Shown one piece after another: positions 11,301 to 23,330 of a stretch of 64,000 nt of DNA. Each line of letters starts with the position of its first letter. The stretch's first letter is position 1. The notes beneath the pieces are model-generated. The model made no database searches. It was not told the origin of the DNA and saw nothing but the letters and a program-made list of their open reading frames with translations. This DNA comes from Sinotaia quadrata (taxonomy: Eukaryota > Mollusca > Gastropoda > Architaenioglossa > Viviparidae). The position numbers and the translations under genes were made by a program. Location of the stretch: the NCBI GenBank assembly GCA_028829895.1, contig CM054180.1, forward strand, positions 98,082,135-98,146,134. Direction: 5' to 3'.

Positions 11301-12120
11301 ATTATTTTGGCGGCAGCCCTATGACCATAATATTATCTTAATTATTCTTCATAATAGATGCGCGCGCATGTATGTATGTATAACGTACGCTTACTAATAG
11401 TAATAGAAGCAGTTGCACAGCACCCAGCCTCTCCCCATCACATCCGTAATCAGCAGTCTCTCCACCTTGTTACGGGTACTAACTGGATTACACTGTTTAA
11501 TTCGATGCCTCGCAGCGTGTGACGTCAGATACACTCCACGACTCTGACAGCGAAATAAAGAACGCATTACACTTGAAGGAGGCATCGATTTAACAGACCT
11601 GGACGCGAGAGTACTGGAATATGACTAAGTATGCATTCAAAGCGATATTGTCAGTGGCTGGAATTTTAAGCTGTGCACCTGACGGCCTGGCCATTCCTAA
11701 TTGTCTCAAACGATGCCGTGCCAAAAGCACGCTTCAGATATAAATTGATATTGAAACCATTAAATTAAAAAGAAATTATTTGCATTAAAAAAAATAAAGC
11801 CATTGCAAGAATAAAAGTTTATATTGAACATTTATGAAGTGGTGCCAATGTGCCACAGACTTCAAGGATTGTTGTCCTTGCTGCCATCTCATCTGTGAAC
11901 GTGTTCGTTCTAAGCTGTACAAGACATTTGAATGAGGATCAAACGTTCTTTTTCGCTCCGTTAGTCACGACCCGGGCAAAAACGGTTCTCATGGGTTCCT
12001 TGTTAGCTTGGGTACAACTACCCTTATTTTAACTTCTTGCTAACTTTGCCAAGAAACTCTTCTCATATTGACATGTTAACCTTTCTGAACACATCTCGTT
12101 AGTTTCATATTTACCTAGCT
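11301..12120. other. Single-copy non-coding DNA
   Basis: Includes an alternating purine-pyrimidine patch near 11357-11381 (atgcgcgcgcatgtatgtat) and a GC-moderate segment 11400-11720. No gene is recognised. Confidence 0.5.
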
Positions 12121-12345
12121 AAAATGTTTTTCATGAATTGCATAGTTATCTGTCTATAACGCTTTTCATGAGTTGCATAGTTACCTTATAACGCTTTTCA
12201 TGAGTTGCACAGTTATCTGTCTATACTCTATAGCGTTTTTCTTCAGTTGCATAGTTACATGTCTATAACGTTTTTCATGAGTTGCATAGTTACCTGTCTA
12301 TAACGTTTTTCTTCAGTTGCATATTTTTACCTAGTTAAAGCTTTT
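12121..12345. repeat. Minisatellite, about 36 bp x 6
   Basis: catgagttgcatagttac and gtctataacg.ttttc alternate about six times with indels; a cttcagttgcat variant appears in two units. Confidence 0.9.
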
Positions 12346-12550
12346 CTCATTAGTTTCATGCTTACCAGGGTCAAAATGAAATGTTTCTAATATTTTCCAT
12401 GGGCTTTTAATTTATTTATTTTGGTGAAACACTCTTATCAGAATCTTGTGATTGTTTCCTGCCTTTTCCCGGATAACACAATAACATTTTGTAATATCTT
12501 ACGTGAAATGTTGTCACTGATGCTATTTTATCCACAATAATAATCTCTTC

Positions 12551-12623
12551 AAAACCCGACTAATTTCTTCTTAACTCCCTAACCTGACTAATTTCTTCTT
12601 AACTCCCTAACCTGACTAATTTC
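12551..12623. repeat. Tandem repeat, 28 bp x about 2.5
   Basis: ctgactaatttcttcttaac recurs with a 28-bp period; the third copy breaks off at tttcat. Confidence 0.93.
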
Positions 12624-12869
12624 ATAAGAAAGTGAATATGCTGAACGTTTGCCATCAGTGACCATACTTTGATCCAGAAGTCCGTTGTAGACTGCTATGA
12701 AGCGGTCTTACTGAAGAACGCGAGCAGACGAAGGCCATGAACCAGTTGGAAACTCGTCATATCTTACGAGAAAAGATGTTTGACAAAATATACATCCACT
12801 CCAATGGAGGCTTTCTATTGAATTAATTGAATGCCTTCTAGATCTGGCGATAACCAGCTCCCAAATAAT

Positions 12870-12872
<3 letters not shown>
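12624..12872. other. Single-copy non-coding DNA
   Basis: No gene, RNA or repeat seen. Confidence 0.5.

Positions 12873-12905
<33 letters not shown>
12873..12905. repeat. (GT)n microsatellite
   Basis: A 33-bp GT run. Confidence 0.98.
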
Positions 12906-12907
<2 letters not shown>

Positions 12908-13194
12908 TTTGTGTGTGCGTGCGTATTTGTTGCTTGTTTCTTTGTTGATTTTTTTGTTAAAAAAATACCCATATATACTAATTTTTACTAATGTATTCTA
13001 TAGAATTACGGGGTTTCCATTCAGGACTTTTGTTATAACCACAATAACCCCGAAGCTTCGTGCTAAAGTCAAAACCTAGATGTCAATAAACACAGTTTTA
13101 GAGGTAAAATAACAATTTTCCAATAAGACGTTAAAAGAAAGTCCGTGAGTGACTGAGTTTATGTAATATCACAAACAACGATAGAGAAGTGTGT

Positions 13195-13305
13195 AAATGT
13201 TATGTTTGTATGAGTATGTGTGTGTGTAGGTATGAGTGGTGTGTGTGCGTGTGTGTGTCTGTATGTGTGTGTATGTATGAGTGGTGTGTATGCGCGTGTG
13301 TGAGT

Positions 13306-13360
<55 letters not shown>

Positions 13361-13462
13361 ATATGAAAACGTAGAACACTATATTCTGTCTCTTGATCTG
13401 TAAAATATATTTCTCTCTCTCTCAACACACAAAGACACACACACACACAAACACACACACTT
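13195..13462. repeat. Compound (GT)n / (CA)n microsatellite region
   Basis: Interrupted gtgtgtatgagtg repeats lead into a pure GT run at 13307-13352. About 85 bp later a CA run follows (13432-13460). The opposed GT and CA runs could pair as a loose hairpin on one strand. Confidence 0.95.
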
Positions 13463-13729
13463 CATTGTTGTGACTTCCATTGCATTGAAGACGTTTACTG
13501 TATACCAATCTACTAGCCACAGAGACTATAGAGCTCATTCTTATCGACTTTATTATTATTATTTTTTTTTTGCTGAAAGAAGGGCTCTTCAAAGATTTTA
13601 TTGGATAAATAAATAACCGTAATGAGATTAATTAATTCATCACGTAATCTGAGGCATGATGAACCGATAAAAGTCCGCAACTGACTTTTACCTTCTACGT
13701 CTGTTCTTAAGTTTTAGACATCCAATTAT
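13463..13729. other. Single-copy non-coding DNA
   Basis: AT-rich with a T run near 13561. Nothing else is seen. Confidence 0.5.
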
Positions 13730-13852
13730 ACGTTCGCGTCAGATTATAATCTTGGCTGGAGAACATTAATACGTTCGCGTCAGATTATAATCTTGGCTGG
13801 AGAACATTAATACGTTCGCGTCAGATTATAATCTTGGCTGGAGAACATTAAT
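13730..13852. repeat. Tandem repeat, 41 bp x 3, identical units
   Basis: acgttcgcgtcagattataa begins units at 13730, 13771 and 13812. The three units are identical as read, which indicates very recent duplication. Confidence 0.97.
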
Positions 13853-14375
13853 TTACTGATCGTCCGAACTCATCGCCAAGTCAGTGACTGCTCAGAGCAT
13901 AATCCACCAAAGGGCGGTAATCCGCAGCAGGAGCTAAATTTGATCCTTGAGCGGGGAAAACCGAACAGCATACAGTAGTCGACTTTGGTCGTCATCAGGC
14001 GGTCGTCGAAAACCGATTTCTTGTCGGTTATCAGTTGTACGATTGGGCAGCAGGGCGTTTAGCTCGGATACGTACGAAACTGCTGATAAACCGGAGATAT
14101 AAAAAAAAAAAATCGAAACGAGATTTTACAGAGATTTGACGATATTTGTGGGGGTTTCGACCAACACTCCCTTTAATGCGTGCGCGGAAATGGCGGTTGT
14201 TTGAGCTTGCTACCAAAACTTGTGCGCGCGGAATTTTGAAACTGCTGCACGGCCGCGCACCTTGGAGGAGGGAACATTTGTTTGTGGAAGACAGAACAGA
14301 AACGTGACCCAGTTTCTCTTCTCTCCAAAGTACGTACCAAGGGGACGTGAGTGAAATCGCCAGTCATTCCTGAGA
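13853..14375. other. GC-elevated single-copy island
   Basis: Unique DNA with CpG-rich patches (ttgtgcgcgcgg near 14219). A-run at 14100-14111. Minus-strand open frames here show no domain. Possible regulatory DNA. Confidence 0.3.
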
Positions 14376-15580
14376 AATCTAGATGTAGATATGAAACTGT
14401 CCTTTGTTTGACATTGTTAAAAACTGGGCTGAGCCAAAAATTTAAATAAATAAATATTTGTTTTTAAAATAGACATAGTCCTCGTCCAGTATAACATTGT
14501 GTGCGTTATTCATTTTCATTTCTGGTGAATGAACACTTCTTAAGCTTAACGTTAGAATCATCAGACCATTTTAAAAATAGCTCACGCTTAACAATACCAA
14601 ATTGCCAATTTCATCAATCCCTAACAATACTGTCAGTTCATTTGAACGAAGAGTCGCGGGGATGGGGTGAGGGTAGCGTTTGGAGTGAGAGCAAGAGATA
14701 GGCAGTGCTGTTTGACACTATCATGCCTCGTATAGCAGTGTAGCATTTATGCTCAGGGAAAAGGTCTCGGACAACCAAATTTGCAATCGAGAGGGTCTAA
14801 GGCAGAGTGACAAGGTCTCCGGATATAATACGTACTTCCGGTTGCTGGATCGAGTCGAACACGTCAGACAAACGCTTCGTAGTCTTTACCGACGTCACGA
14901 TAAGTGGGTGAAAATAATTAATGACTCGAACAGGTAAATCAACACTACGTTTTCTTTGATATAACTTCTCCTGAACAAAAGTGTGACTATAAATACATCC
15001 GCATCTTCAAACGTTGAAAAGAAACGCTATAAATTATATCCCCTGCGCGCTAGATCCAGGTAAGCATGTCGTCATCACGAACCCGGTTAGCTGAGATATG
15101 AGGGGTGTTCGCGTGTGCTCCTGCTTGTTTTCCGTCCAAGCCCCCCCCTCTCCCACCCCACCCACCCCTAACTAAACCATTCATCTGTATGTGCATCCCA
15201 CCCTTGCAGCAAGCAAGTGAGGACTTTAGAGTATAGTATAATGCAAACTTTTTAAGGTACCCAGCATTAGCAATTCCTTTGTATGAAATCCAGGATAACG
15301 CATGATCACCATTACATCTTCACTCACTTCCCGACTGTACTGTCGCAAGGCAAAAGTTAAATTTTATTTTGCCAAAGGGAAAGGCAATAAAGTCTGATAA
15401 GCAATATAAGTATGCCTGTTTGTTTTATGAAGGAAATAAAAACAACAAAAGCAAACAACAGAATGTTGACAGTTAATATAAAATTGGAAGTTAGAGTCGC
15501 AGTTTACTGACTGTACTTAACGATATCCTAGCTCCTGGCAAATTTTGTTATGGGCTGAATTTCATTTTTACTTTGTGTGG
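14376..15580. other. Single-copy non-coding DNA
   Basis: AT-rich at 14380-14620, mixed after that. A GC-moderate segment 14640-15180 ends in a C-rich patch (15143-15170). No gene is recognised. Confidence 0.45.
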
Positions 15581-15845
15581 ATAACCTAGATCGACCTTCA
15601 CCTTGTCTGTTTTAGGTAGAGTGAGACGTCCTTTGATAACCTATATCGACCTTCATCTTCTGTTTTAGGTAGAATGAGACGTCATTTGATAACTTAGATC
15701 GACCTTCACCTTGTCTGTTTTAGGTAAAGTGAGACGTCATTTGATAACTTAGATCGACCTTCATCTTGTCTGTTTTAGGCAGAGAGGAGACACCATGTCC
15801 AGAAAGAGACTACTCTCATCTTGTCTGTTTCAGGTATAGAGAGAA
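15581..15845. repeat. Minisatellite, about 55 bp x 4-5
   Basis: atcgaccttcatcttgtctg, ttttaggtag and gtgagacgtcatttgataac recur four to five times. The second unit has a 4-bp deletion and the last is diverged. Confidence 0.93.
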
Positions 15846-16199
15846 ACAAACTTTGTGACCAAATACAAATACTAAAAAAAGAATAGAACTGATTGGGTGT
15901 AACAAACTGCACCTATTTGTCTAAAACGGAATAAAAATAGCAGTAAATTAATAAATGAAATACTGACGATTGCATGTAGATGTTTCACTGGAATGATTCG
16001 TACGCTTGCTATCATTTGTACACAACCTATCTTGGTTCGCTGGCGTTTTATAGAGTAGTTTTCTCAATGCTGCAAAATTAAGCCAGTTATTTCACGACTC
16101 CAGGTGTACAGATAACTCTAACCTCTCACCAAGGGAGCACTCAGAGTTACGCCCCATTGCTCACCTTGTCCTTGAGTTGACTACATTTTTTTTTTCCTT
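15846..16199. other. Single-copy non-coding DNA
   Basis: Nothing recognised apart from a short T-run near 16185. Confidence 0.5.
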
Positions 16200-17060
16200 C
16201 TTCAAAAGCAGAAATATCCAAAGCGCTCGTCATTGTGCCTTGCCGCTACATGGTTTTCAGATGAAGTAAAAGACATGCGTATTGTGAATGCCACCACACT
16301 CCACGCGAAAGTTTGAAACACGGGCGCGCCGAGACAATGTTCTTCCTGCACCCATTTGGAAGTACTGTCACTCTTCGGCTGCTGTTTGCATGACTTCATC
16401 ATTGGCCAATACCTTTTCATGCGCTGTTTCGCATTCACTTGGTGTCGGAGGCTATGACCTTATGACCCTACCTTTTTAAAGCCACCCAGCTTTTAAAGTT
16501 GGCGTACAAAGAGCGTGTGGAAATTTCGGAGTTCGATCTGGGCTTTACCAATCCTACTCCCTAACTTTCACCACCACCACCACCACCACCACCAGCAGCC
16601 CACTTCAAGACTAACACTCGCACCTGGGCAAGACCGTTCGTTGTTGTAAACGTCACAAAAGGGCATCGGATTAGTTCTCGTGCAAATCTCAACCCGCACC
16701 ATTGAGTGAGCTTACTAGTGATCTTGTGTTCTTTTCACTCCTCTCTTGTGCTTCTCGCCTTTTCTGGAGGGGCGGCCATTTGACTGGTACGCACAACACA
16801 CACGCATTCTTTCTCTCTCTCGCACCTTGAAGGGCCTACCTCCAGCGTCGGGCTTTTTCACTGCCGTGCTTGAATGGGAAGAGAATGCAGATATTTCATG
16901 CATATTCTATCGGCTTTTGACTCGAACAAACAAACACACACATATACGCGCGCTCAAACTGGACATTGTTAAGGAGTCCCTTCACTCTGGAGGCCGTGGT
17001 AGGTGTTGAATACGAAACGCAAAGCTATATTGAACGGGTTTCGGCTTTAGTCAATGTCTG
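16200..17060. other. Long GC-elevated single-copy island
   Basis: One of the longest non-repetitive GC-richer segments in the window. It includes a (CCA)n run at about 16567-16593. Several short frames are open on both strands but none shows a protein family or paired splice sites. A candidate enhancer cluster or untranslated exon. Confidence 0.35.
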
Positions 17061-17079
17061 CGTGACTGGGCTGGTTTCT

Positions 17080-17165
17080 AAAAAAAAAAAAAAAAAAAAA
17101 GGGGGGTGGGTGAGCGTGGTGGTGCTGCTGCGAGGAGGGAAGTAGAAAGTGTAAATAAATAAATA
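17080..17165. repeat. Poly-A/G run and (AAAT)n
   Basis: An A-run at 17080-17100 is followed directly by ggggggtggg, then aaataaataaataaa near 17154-17167. The A-tail lies about 110 bp beyond dispersed repeat copy C. Confidence 0.9.
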
Positions 17166-17209
17166 AAATGCGGACGCTTATTAAATCTTCAGAAAATTTC
17201 ATCCAGAAG

Positions 17210-17558
17210 TGTGACGCCAACCCACTTAGTTAATAGATATTATTATTATTAATTAATTAATCATCCAAAACTAAATACAAGTGATGAGAATCTTAATTTA
17301 TTTTATTAATGATACTCCTGCAAACACCACTCTCTCACTTGGCAGATATGCGGGCACTTTAAAAGTTTTCTCTCTTCCACAACATTTAAGATAAACAGTT
17401 ACTGTCACACAATCTTTCCATAGGTGGAAAACGTCTTACTAAAGGAGAAGACAAATCGTCTTTAATCTATATTTAGCGAGCCACGAGCCACCCACTTTCT
17501 TCTCTAACATAAAGTTATGGATATGTGTAAGAATAAATTTAACAATAAGTTTATGAAA
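17210..17558 (-). mobile_element. Dispersed repeat family, copy C (3' third only)
   Basis: The reverse complement matches the last 350 or so bases of copy A: cttattgttaaatttatt, gagaagaaagtgggtgg, aagtgagagagtgg, ttaagattctcatcacttgt and ttggcgtcaca in the same order. The copy lacks the first two thirds. 5' truncation would suit a retroposed element, but truncation could also be secondary. Confidence 0.75.
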
Positions 17559-17559
17559 T

Positions 17560-17670
17560 GAAGTGTGTAAGCTGTGTTGATTTAGCTGATGGATTTATGC
17601 TAGAAGTGTGTAAGCTGTGTTGATTTAGCTGATGGATTTATGCTAGAAGTGTGTAAGCTGTGTTGATTTG
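17560..17670. repeat. Tandem repeat, 43 bp x about 2.5
   Basis: aagtgtgtaagctgtgttga recurs with identical units and abuts copy C of the dispersed repeat. Confidence 0.95.
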
Positions 17671-18917
17671 GGATGTCTTTCACGACGTGAAGATATCCAC
17701 TGACGTCACCATTATCTATTTAAGCTCCATGGATAAATGAAGAATAATCTAGGATTTTTAAAGTTTCCGGTTTATTTGAACAACTAAGAAAAACAATAGC
17801 ACATAGTTTAGAATCTGTGAACATGTTTCCATTGTGCCCTTGTGAAACTTTGTCAATAAGGCCTTTACTGGTCGCTACAGAAACTGTTTTACTTTCTCCC
17901 CAAGTAAAGAATATGAGAAGTTTCCTTTAATATATTAGCAGTTATCTGTAATTATAAATAATTGTGATTAAATATTTTTTCTATGGATATATTTCTAATA
18001 CTTTCAACTCACTATCCATTTAATTCCATAATGCAATTAGTGTTGTGTATACAAGCTTTGGGCTATAATATATTTTAAATAAAAACTGTTTCATAATTAA
18101 CTCAGAATCTTCATGTCCAGGTTTGTTTAAGTATATTTTCGGCCGTGCTTACACTAAAAGGGGCAGAACAGGAACAATGAGTCACACGTACTGCTATCAA
18201 TAGTGAACATCCACTCTACCCAATTCTACAGGCATGTGAACTCAGGGGCTCGTCATTCTACCATAAAAAAATGCTGATAAATAAATTAATTAATCTATAA
18301 AATTTATTTTTTACAATTATAAAATATTAAATAATAATCCCCAGCAAATATACCTCTCCTAATAATAAATAACACGGTAAATCTAAGAACAACACATTTT
18401 TTTTTTAATTTTGAGAAAAGACACCACTACCCCTATTAAACTCTATTTACTTATCACACGACCAAGTTTTCTCCACACAAAGCTGCTCCCTAAGGCCAGT
18501 GAATGGTGATAAAATGCTTTGCCTGAGCTCCTTGTTGTCCCTTACTTCAAGCTGACCCTCTACTTTTGCAAACCGTCAGGCAATCCCTTCCTTGACTGCG
18601 CGAACACAATCTACAGCACGCAAGGGGGAATACACACACACTGAAATGCTACTTCAGTATAAAATGTCAACAACAAAAGTGGACGGCAATCTGAGTTAAG
18701 AAAAATAAACGCATAATATAGGACTATAGGTAGAATGAAAATAAAGTCTTTGAGGGCAGTCGGCCGCTCACAAGGGAAATAACTCGCGCTCACCTGCCCA
18801 CGTGTTCATGCACACGCATACATATATATACGCATATCGTTACTCAAATCTCCACACATAAACATACACCCCGTACACTCTTGCACACACACACTTTTAC
18901 ACATGATCATACACAAG

Positions 18918-18921
<4 letters not shown>
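17671..18921. other. AT-rich non-coding stretch
   Basis: AT-rich to about 18470, then mixed. A short CA/TG-rich patch lies at 18800-18900. No gene. Confidence 0.55.

Positions 18922-18977
<56 letters not shown>
18922..18977. repeat. (CA)28 microsatellite
   Basis: An uninterrupted 56-bp CA run. Confidence 0.99.
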
Positions 18978-18978
<1 letters not shown>

Positions 18979-19279
18979 CTGAGATCAGGATTGAGTATGA
19001 AGGTGGCCATTGAGAAATTGATTTTGCGAGCAATTGAGGCTGTGGAGTTTCTAATTATTGATTGATTGATTACTAAACAAACCAAATAAAAATTAAATAT
19101 TTTCTTTCAAGGCTGGGTTAGTTTCTAAAAGAAGTTTTAAGCCATCAGTCTCTCTCGGATACGTAAAACATTATGTGGACACACGTTTTCTTTGAGCTCT
19201 AATGAAAACTAAACTGTAAACGGTCACCTACTTAAGCAAGCACTCTAAGCTCGCTGCAAAAAGTAGAAGATAGGATTGT
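18978..19279. other. Single-copy non-coding DNA
   Basis: Nothing recognised. Confidence 0.5.
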
Positions 19280-19730
19280 TACTGATTTAAAATTAGAAAA
19301 TTAGAAAAGTTCCCCTCCCACGGGTAATCGTGTTTCCATCTGCACAGTACTCTCGTTTTCTCTTGTCCACACTGTTCGCGCATATAATCCACCCCCTCAC
19401 TACCACCCGCCTTTTCCCCCTTGCTTAGCTCCTTGTCCGTTGTTGTGGCTGCCTTGCTAAAGGGCCAGAGAAGGGCAGGATCAAAGGGATTTTTCGCGGC
19501 GTTTCCAGCAGTGACTTCTTCGCCAAGTGTTTTCCTTAGTGAATTTCTGAGCGAGAGAGTAGTCTCCCTTTCTATTCATTCAAACAGGTTTAGCTGTTCG
19601 GGGACGTGCGATCTCCCGTAGATTAATGGAACACGTGCGTTGCGGACAAACTTTACGGAGACACTGTAATTGCAGTGCGGCCCATTACCTGCCCCTGCCC
19701 TCACCAGGATAAAAAATGCGACCTACGTCT
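19280..19730. other. GC-elevated single-copy island
   Basis: Unique, pyrimidine-rich then mixed DNA. A CACGTG E-box lies inside gaacacgtgcgt (about 19628-19639). Possible regulatory DNA. Confidence 0.3.
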
Positions 19731-19845
19731 TCGTTTCTCTACGGCTAAGGACGTAGCAGAACTCCCAAACCAAAAGTATCTCAGTGACTGGTTTCTCTAC
19801 GGCTAAGGACGTAGCAGAACTCCCAAACGTATCTCAGTGACTGGT
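19731..19845. repeat. Tandem duplication, about 60 bp x 2
   Basis: tttctctacggctaaggacg and tagcagaactcccaaac occur twice; the copies differ by a 5-bp indel. Confidence 0.95.
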
Positions 19846-20256
19846 TCTGCTTCGCCAGACCAATTCTTAGGCTACATAATCAGACAGTCCAGCTCTTATA
19901 AGTATGTCTAGGCGTAGGGCTTGTTATTGTCTTCAGCTGGACTTTTGGCTTGCTAGCCAGGCACGAGGCGTATTGATTAACGGCGAAATGCTATCCGTGT
20001 TTGTTCTATTTAGTGCACACACACATAGACGAACACACTTCTATAAATGCTCGGATCTAAGTATAAATAACTAATATCATGTAAGATTTTAAGTAACTTA
20101 GTGTTCATTGTGTGCGTGTATGTGCATGTACAATGAAATGAACTGTTTTATCTTTATCACATTCATTATACACAACCTTGTTATCATTTAACTGTATTGT
20201 TTATGAGGTCTGTCAATCATCCGGAGTAGTGCATCGTTAAAATGAATGTTTGCACA
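19846..20256. other. Single-copy non-coding DNA
   Basis: Nothing recognised. Confidence 0.5.
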
Positions 20257-20380
20257 CCTCTGTCATCTGTGTAGGCCATACTTCTACATCCATACAATTG
20301 ATCCCCTCTGTCATCTGTGTAGGCCATACTTCTACATCTATAGAATTGATCCCCTCTGTCATCTGTGTAGGCTATAAGTT
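20257..20380. repeat. Tandem repeat, 48 bp x about 2.6
   Basis: cctctgtcatctgtgtaggc begins units at 20257, 20305 and 20353. Confidence 0.95.
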
Positions 20381-20436
20381 GTAGCGTACAAGATGTAGTA
20401 ATGCAAAGCTGAAAGAGGCGAACAGTCCATGTAGTC

Positions 20437-20676
20437 GTAGTTTTTAGCAATGATATATTTACTTACAGCTAAAAATACTGTCCACCTCGTTCCCTGTTGT
20501 AGTTAATAATCATTATGTAGTTTTTAGCAATGATATATCTACTTACAGCTAAAAATACTGTCCACCTCGTTCCCTGTTGTAGTTAATAATCATTATGTAG
20601 TTTTTAGCAATGATATATCTACTTACAGCTAAAAATACTGTCCACCTCGTTCCCTGTTGTAGTTAATAATCATTAT
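20437..20676. repeat. Tandem repeat, 80 bp x 3, nearly identical
   Basis: gtagtttttagcaatgatat begins units at 20437, 20517 and 20597. I see one difference among the units. A degenerate relative may continue to about 20760. This is the longest unit in the window. Confidence 0.97.
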
Positions 20677-21189
20677 GTCTACAATACGTAGCCACACGTT
20701 CCTGGTATAGATATATTTTCTTGAAAATACTGTCTACCTTATCAAATGAACCTATTATCTATGTAGAGACTCTCCACCTTTCATAGGGGAGCATGTGTCT
20801 GCGAGTAAATACTGACCACCTGCATACAATCTACAAATATGCAATTGCCACCTGAAACAGGTGTGTCTTTTATGCGTATTGCTACGCTGAGGTCATCTTG
20901 TCCACTTCTGATTGTTACGTATGTATCTACAAAAACAGAATTCAGTTTTGCCTCTCTCAGCTGTCTCAGAAAGTGAAAGAACAATTCTAATGGTCCCGTG
21001 AACGCGTGTGAATTGTTTTTAAAGCACCTAGAGATGGACTATAGTCGTTTTCTGTTAAATACCATGGATGGAAAGTACATTTGTGGACGAGTTTTGTTTG
21101 TGGACGAGATTTGTTTGTATGGAAATTGTACTTCGACCCTTGATCTACTCCTCTGACATTTTAAACTATTAACCGATCTTGTGTGAGCA
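20677..21189. other. Single-copy non-coding DNA
   Basis: Nothing recognised apart from weak similarity to the preceding repeat until about 20760. Confidence 0.45.
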
Positions 21190-21350
21190 GCCTGTAGCAC
21201 ACGAGGCCATCATCAGCGCTCCATCCCAGAAACAAAAGTTCACATGAAACCTCAGAAGTAGCTAAAGAGTCGCCTGCAAATTCGAAAATGGACTTGAACC
21301 TCAAATCTCCTTAACAAAAAGGGCTAGTACCGTATTTCAAAGTTTCTCTA
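21190..21350 (-). mobile_element. Candidate tRNA-derived SINE
   Basis: On the minus strand the element carries GGTTCAAGTCC (near 21287-21297), an exact fit to the RNA polymerase III B-box consensus GGTTCRANNCC. Its distal part, ending GTGTGCTACAG, resembles minus-strand segments at 40611-40690 and 55030-55095. A B-box-bearing head with a shared tail is typical of SINEs. No clear A-box was confirmed. Confidence 0.45.
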
Positions 21351-22534
21351 CTATAAGTGGGGGGGGGGGGGGAGGGAGGAGAGAAGCGGGGTGGTGGGTG
21401 GTGTGATATTAGTTTTACACGTGAAGTCCACATGATAAACACGTCCGCAGACATCTTAACACAAACTTACGTGTACTATTTAAAACGGAACGAAATTAAA
21501 CTGTAGAAGTTTTATCTCTCTTATTTGTCAATGCTGGCATACCACACCATACAACACCAAATGTGAGTTTAACAGCGATCGCTGATCAGTCGTGCGCAAA
21601 AACGTGTACGGGTTAGATAACTCTGCACTTACAACAAAAGGATGGGGGGGGGAAGAAGGTGGGGTGTGAGGGGTCTGAATTAAGCCGACTTTCCGCTTGC
21701 TGGTAGTGCAGTTTATTAAATGAGGTTGGTTTACTTTTGTTTTCAGTAAAATTGTACCATGTTGCCTACGACGCAGGATGTAGAAAGACTTGAACAAATT
21801 ACAGTGCTACCAAGATGAAACGAAATCAAAGAAAGTTACCCGCCCCTATTCAAAAGTGACATTTTACCCAGGCGCACGGGAGAGAACTGTGAAATTAGTA
21901 TTCAAATAGAGAATTTCTGTTTCGACCACCTTTTGTCAATGCAGAACGTGACGTGTTATTTTAAATAATAATAATTGTGATAGATTCAAAAATAATTCTT
22001 GAAATTTTTAAATATATATTCATTTAATAACAAGTTGGGAATCATTATATTAATAAAAACAGAGTGCGTGAAACCTAACAGGCCGTTTATTATATTATTT
22101 TGTTGATGATGGATAAAAATAGCAGTAGGGCTAGTATTACATTATTTTATTTATATTGGATAAAGGTAACAAGAAAACTGAATTTTCAAGGTCGAATAGT
22201 TTCCGTAAAACTTTGGATACTTCTCGATCCTGAAAATATTAATAGAATTGACTACATTAAACAAATGATACTAAAAACGAATTTATCCTGTAATAAATAA
22301 TTCATATAGGCCTATTTTACATTAAATTTTTTATTCAGACCTCAAGTGTACAAGTTTAGCATGATTACCTCACTAAAGGAAAGTAATATCTTGTGAATGA
22401 GTCAAGAAGTAGGTTAGGAGTATAATATTTTTGAATAAATAAATGCAAAACAACACAAAAAAAAATATTTAACTTGAAATTAAATCTCTTTCGTATAGTG
22501 AAACCTTAAAATTTATCATTTTGAAGCATATCAC
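21351..22534. other. Non-coding DNA with G-run
   Basis: A G homopolymer of about 13 lies at 21360-21372 and a shorter one near 21644. DNA from 21950 to 22530 is very AT-rich. No gene. Confidence 0.55.
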
Positions 22535-22564
22535 TTGATTTGGAAAATTTTCTCCCCCACTTTT

Positions 22565-22654
22565 CAGCTGACCGATGAAGAAGAAACAAAAAAGTTCTTT
22601 ATGACCGAAATTTTAAATGTCTGGAACAAAAAATTTCTTCGGGCAGGCAAGCGA
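22565..22654 (+). other. Weak exon-like stretch
   Basis: A pyrimidine-rich tract ending in cag (22548-22567) is followed by an open frame of about 30 codons rich in charged residues (it begins LTDEEETKKFF), then aaag|gttggt as a poor donor. It lies opposite in strand to the LIM exon. No family is recognised; chance in AT-rich DNA is the likelier explanation. Confidence 0.12.
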
Positions 22655-22779
22655 AAGGTTGGTGTATTTCAATGTTTTTCCCTTGTGGTACAAAAGATTT
22701 ATCGAGAAAGTTCGTAAGACTCCAAGCGAGTTCTCCGAGAACATTTAGATGTTGAATCCAATATTTTCTAGTCTGACAT

Positions 22780-23330
22780 TGCCAATCATTTATTGTCCAG
22801 TTGCTTCCCTTGCCTTTAACACGCTCAAGCTGCTAATGCTACACACCCATCCCCCGATTTGGTGATCTTTCAACCTTCCATTGCTGATGACCAAAAGCGT
22901 TATTGTCTTGAACCGCCATTAATCCAGCCCAGAAGTGAAAATTGCGTCTCTGTTCTTGGTGCTACTTGTCTGCTAGACTTCGCGACAACATCCCTGGGAG
23001 TACTGGATCCGGGAAAGGTCACGGGCGTGGCCTTACTGAAGCGCGCTGTGATTGTCTTAAAGCGACTTGGCTGGAAGGCGCGTACGCCTCACGCGGGTCC
23101 ACTTATTGCTTCTGCACCTTTTATCTGGCCATGGGTCAGAGGTTGCAGTTTCGCCATCGATTTACTGAAGCACGTGCGGCTTAGAGGGAGGGTGTGTGGG
23201 TGCGGAGTGTAATTCTTAGTTTGTTGTCGGAAAGATTCCACTTTCGGTAAATCCTGAGAAGAGCTGACCGTATCTTTCAGCTGACAACCCCCACCCCCGC
23301 CCCTTTCCTCGCCTCCTCTCTTCTTTCGAA
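22780..23330. other. GC-elevated single-copy island
   Basis: Unique CpG-rich DNA, GC-richest from about 22980 to 23200, with a GC/KLF-type box (gggcgtggcc near 23022). A 117-codon frame on the plus strand has no recognisable domain, and other frames overlap it. Probably regulatory DNA or an untranslated exon. Confidence 0.35.

Noticed and set aside
22859..23212. 117-codon plus-strand frame
   Set aside because: No family resemblance, and an equally open overlapping frame exists; likely chance in GC-elevated DNA.
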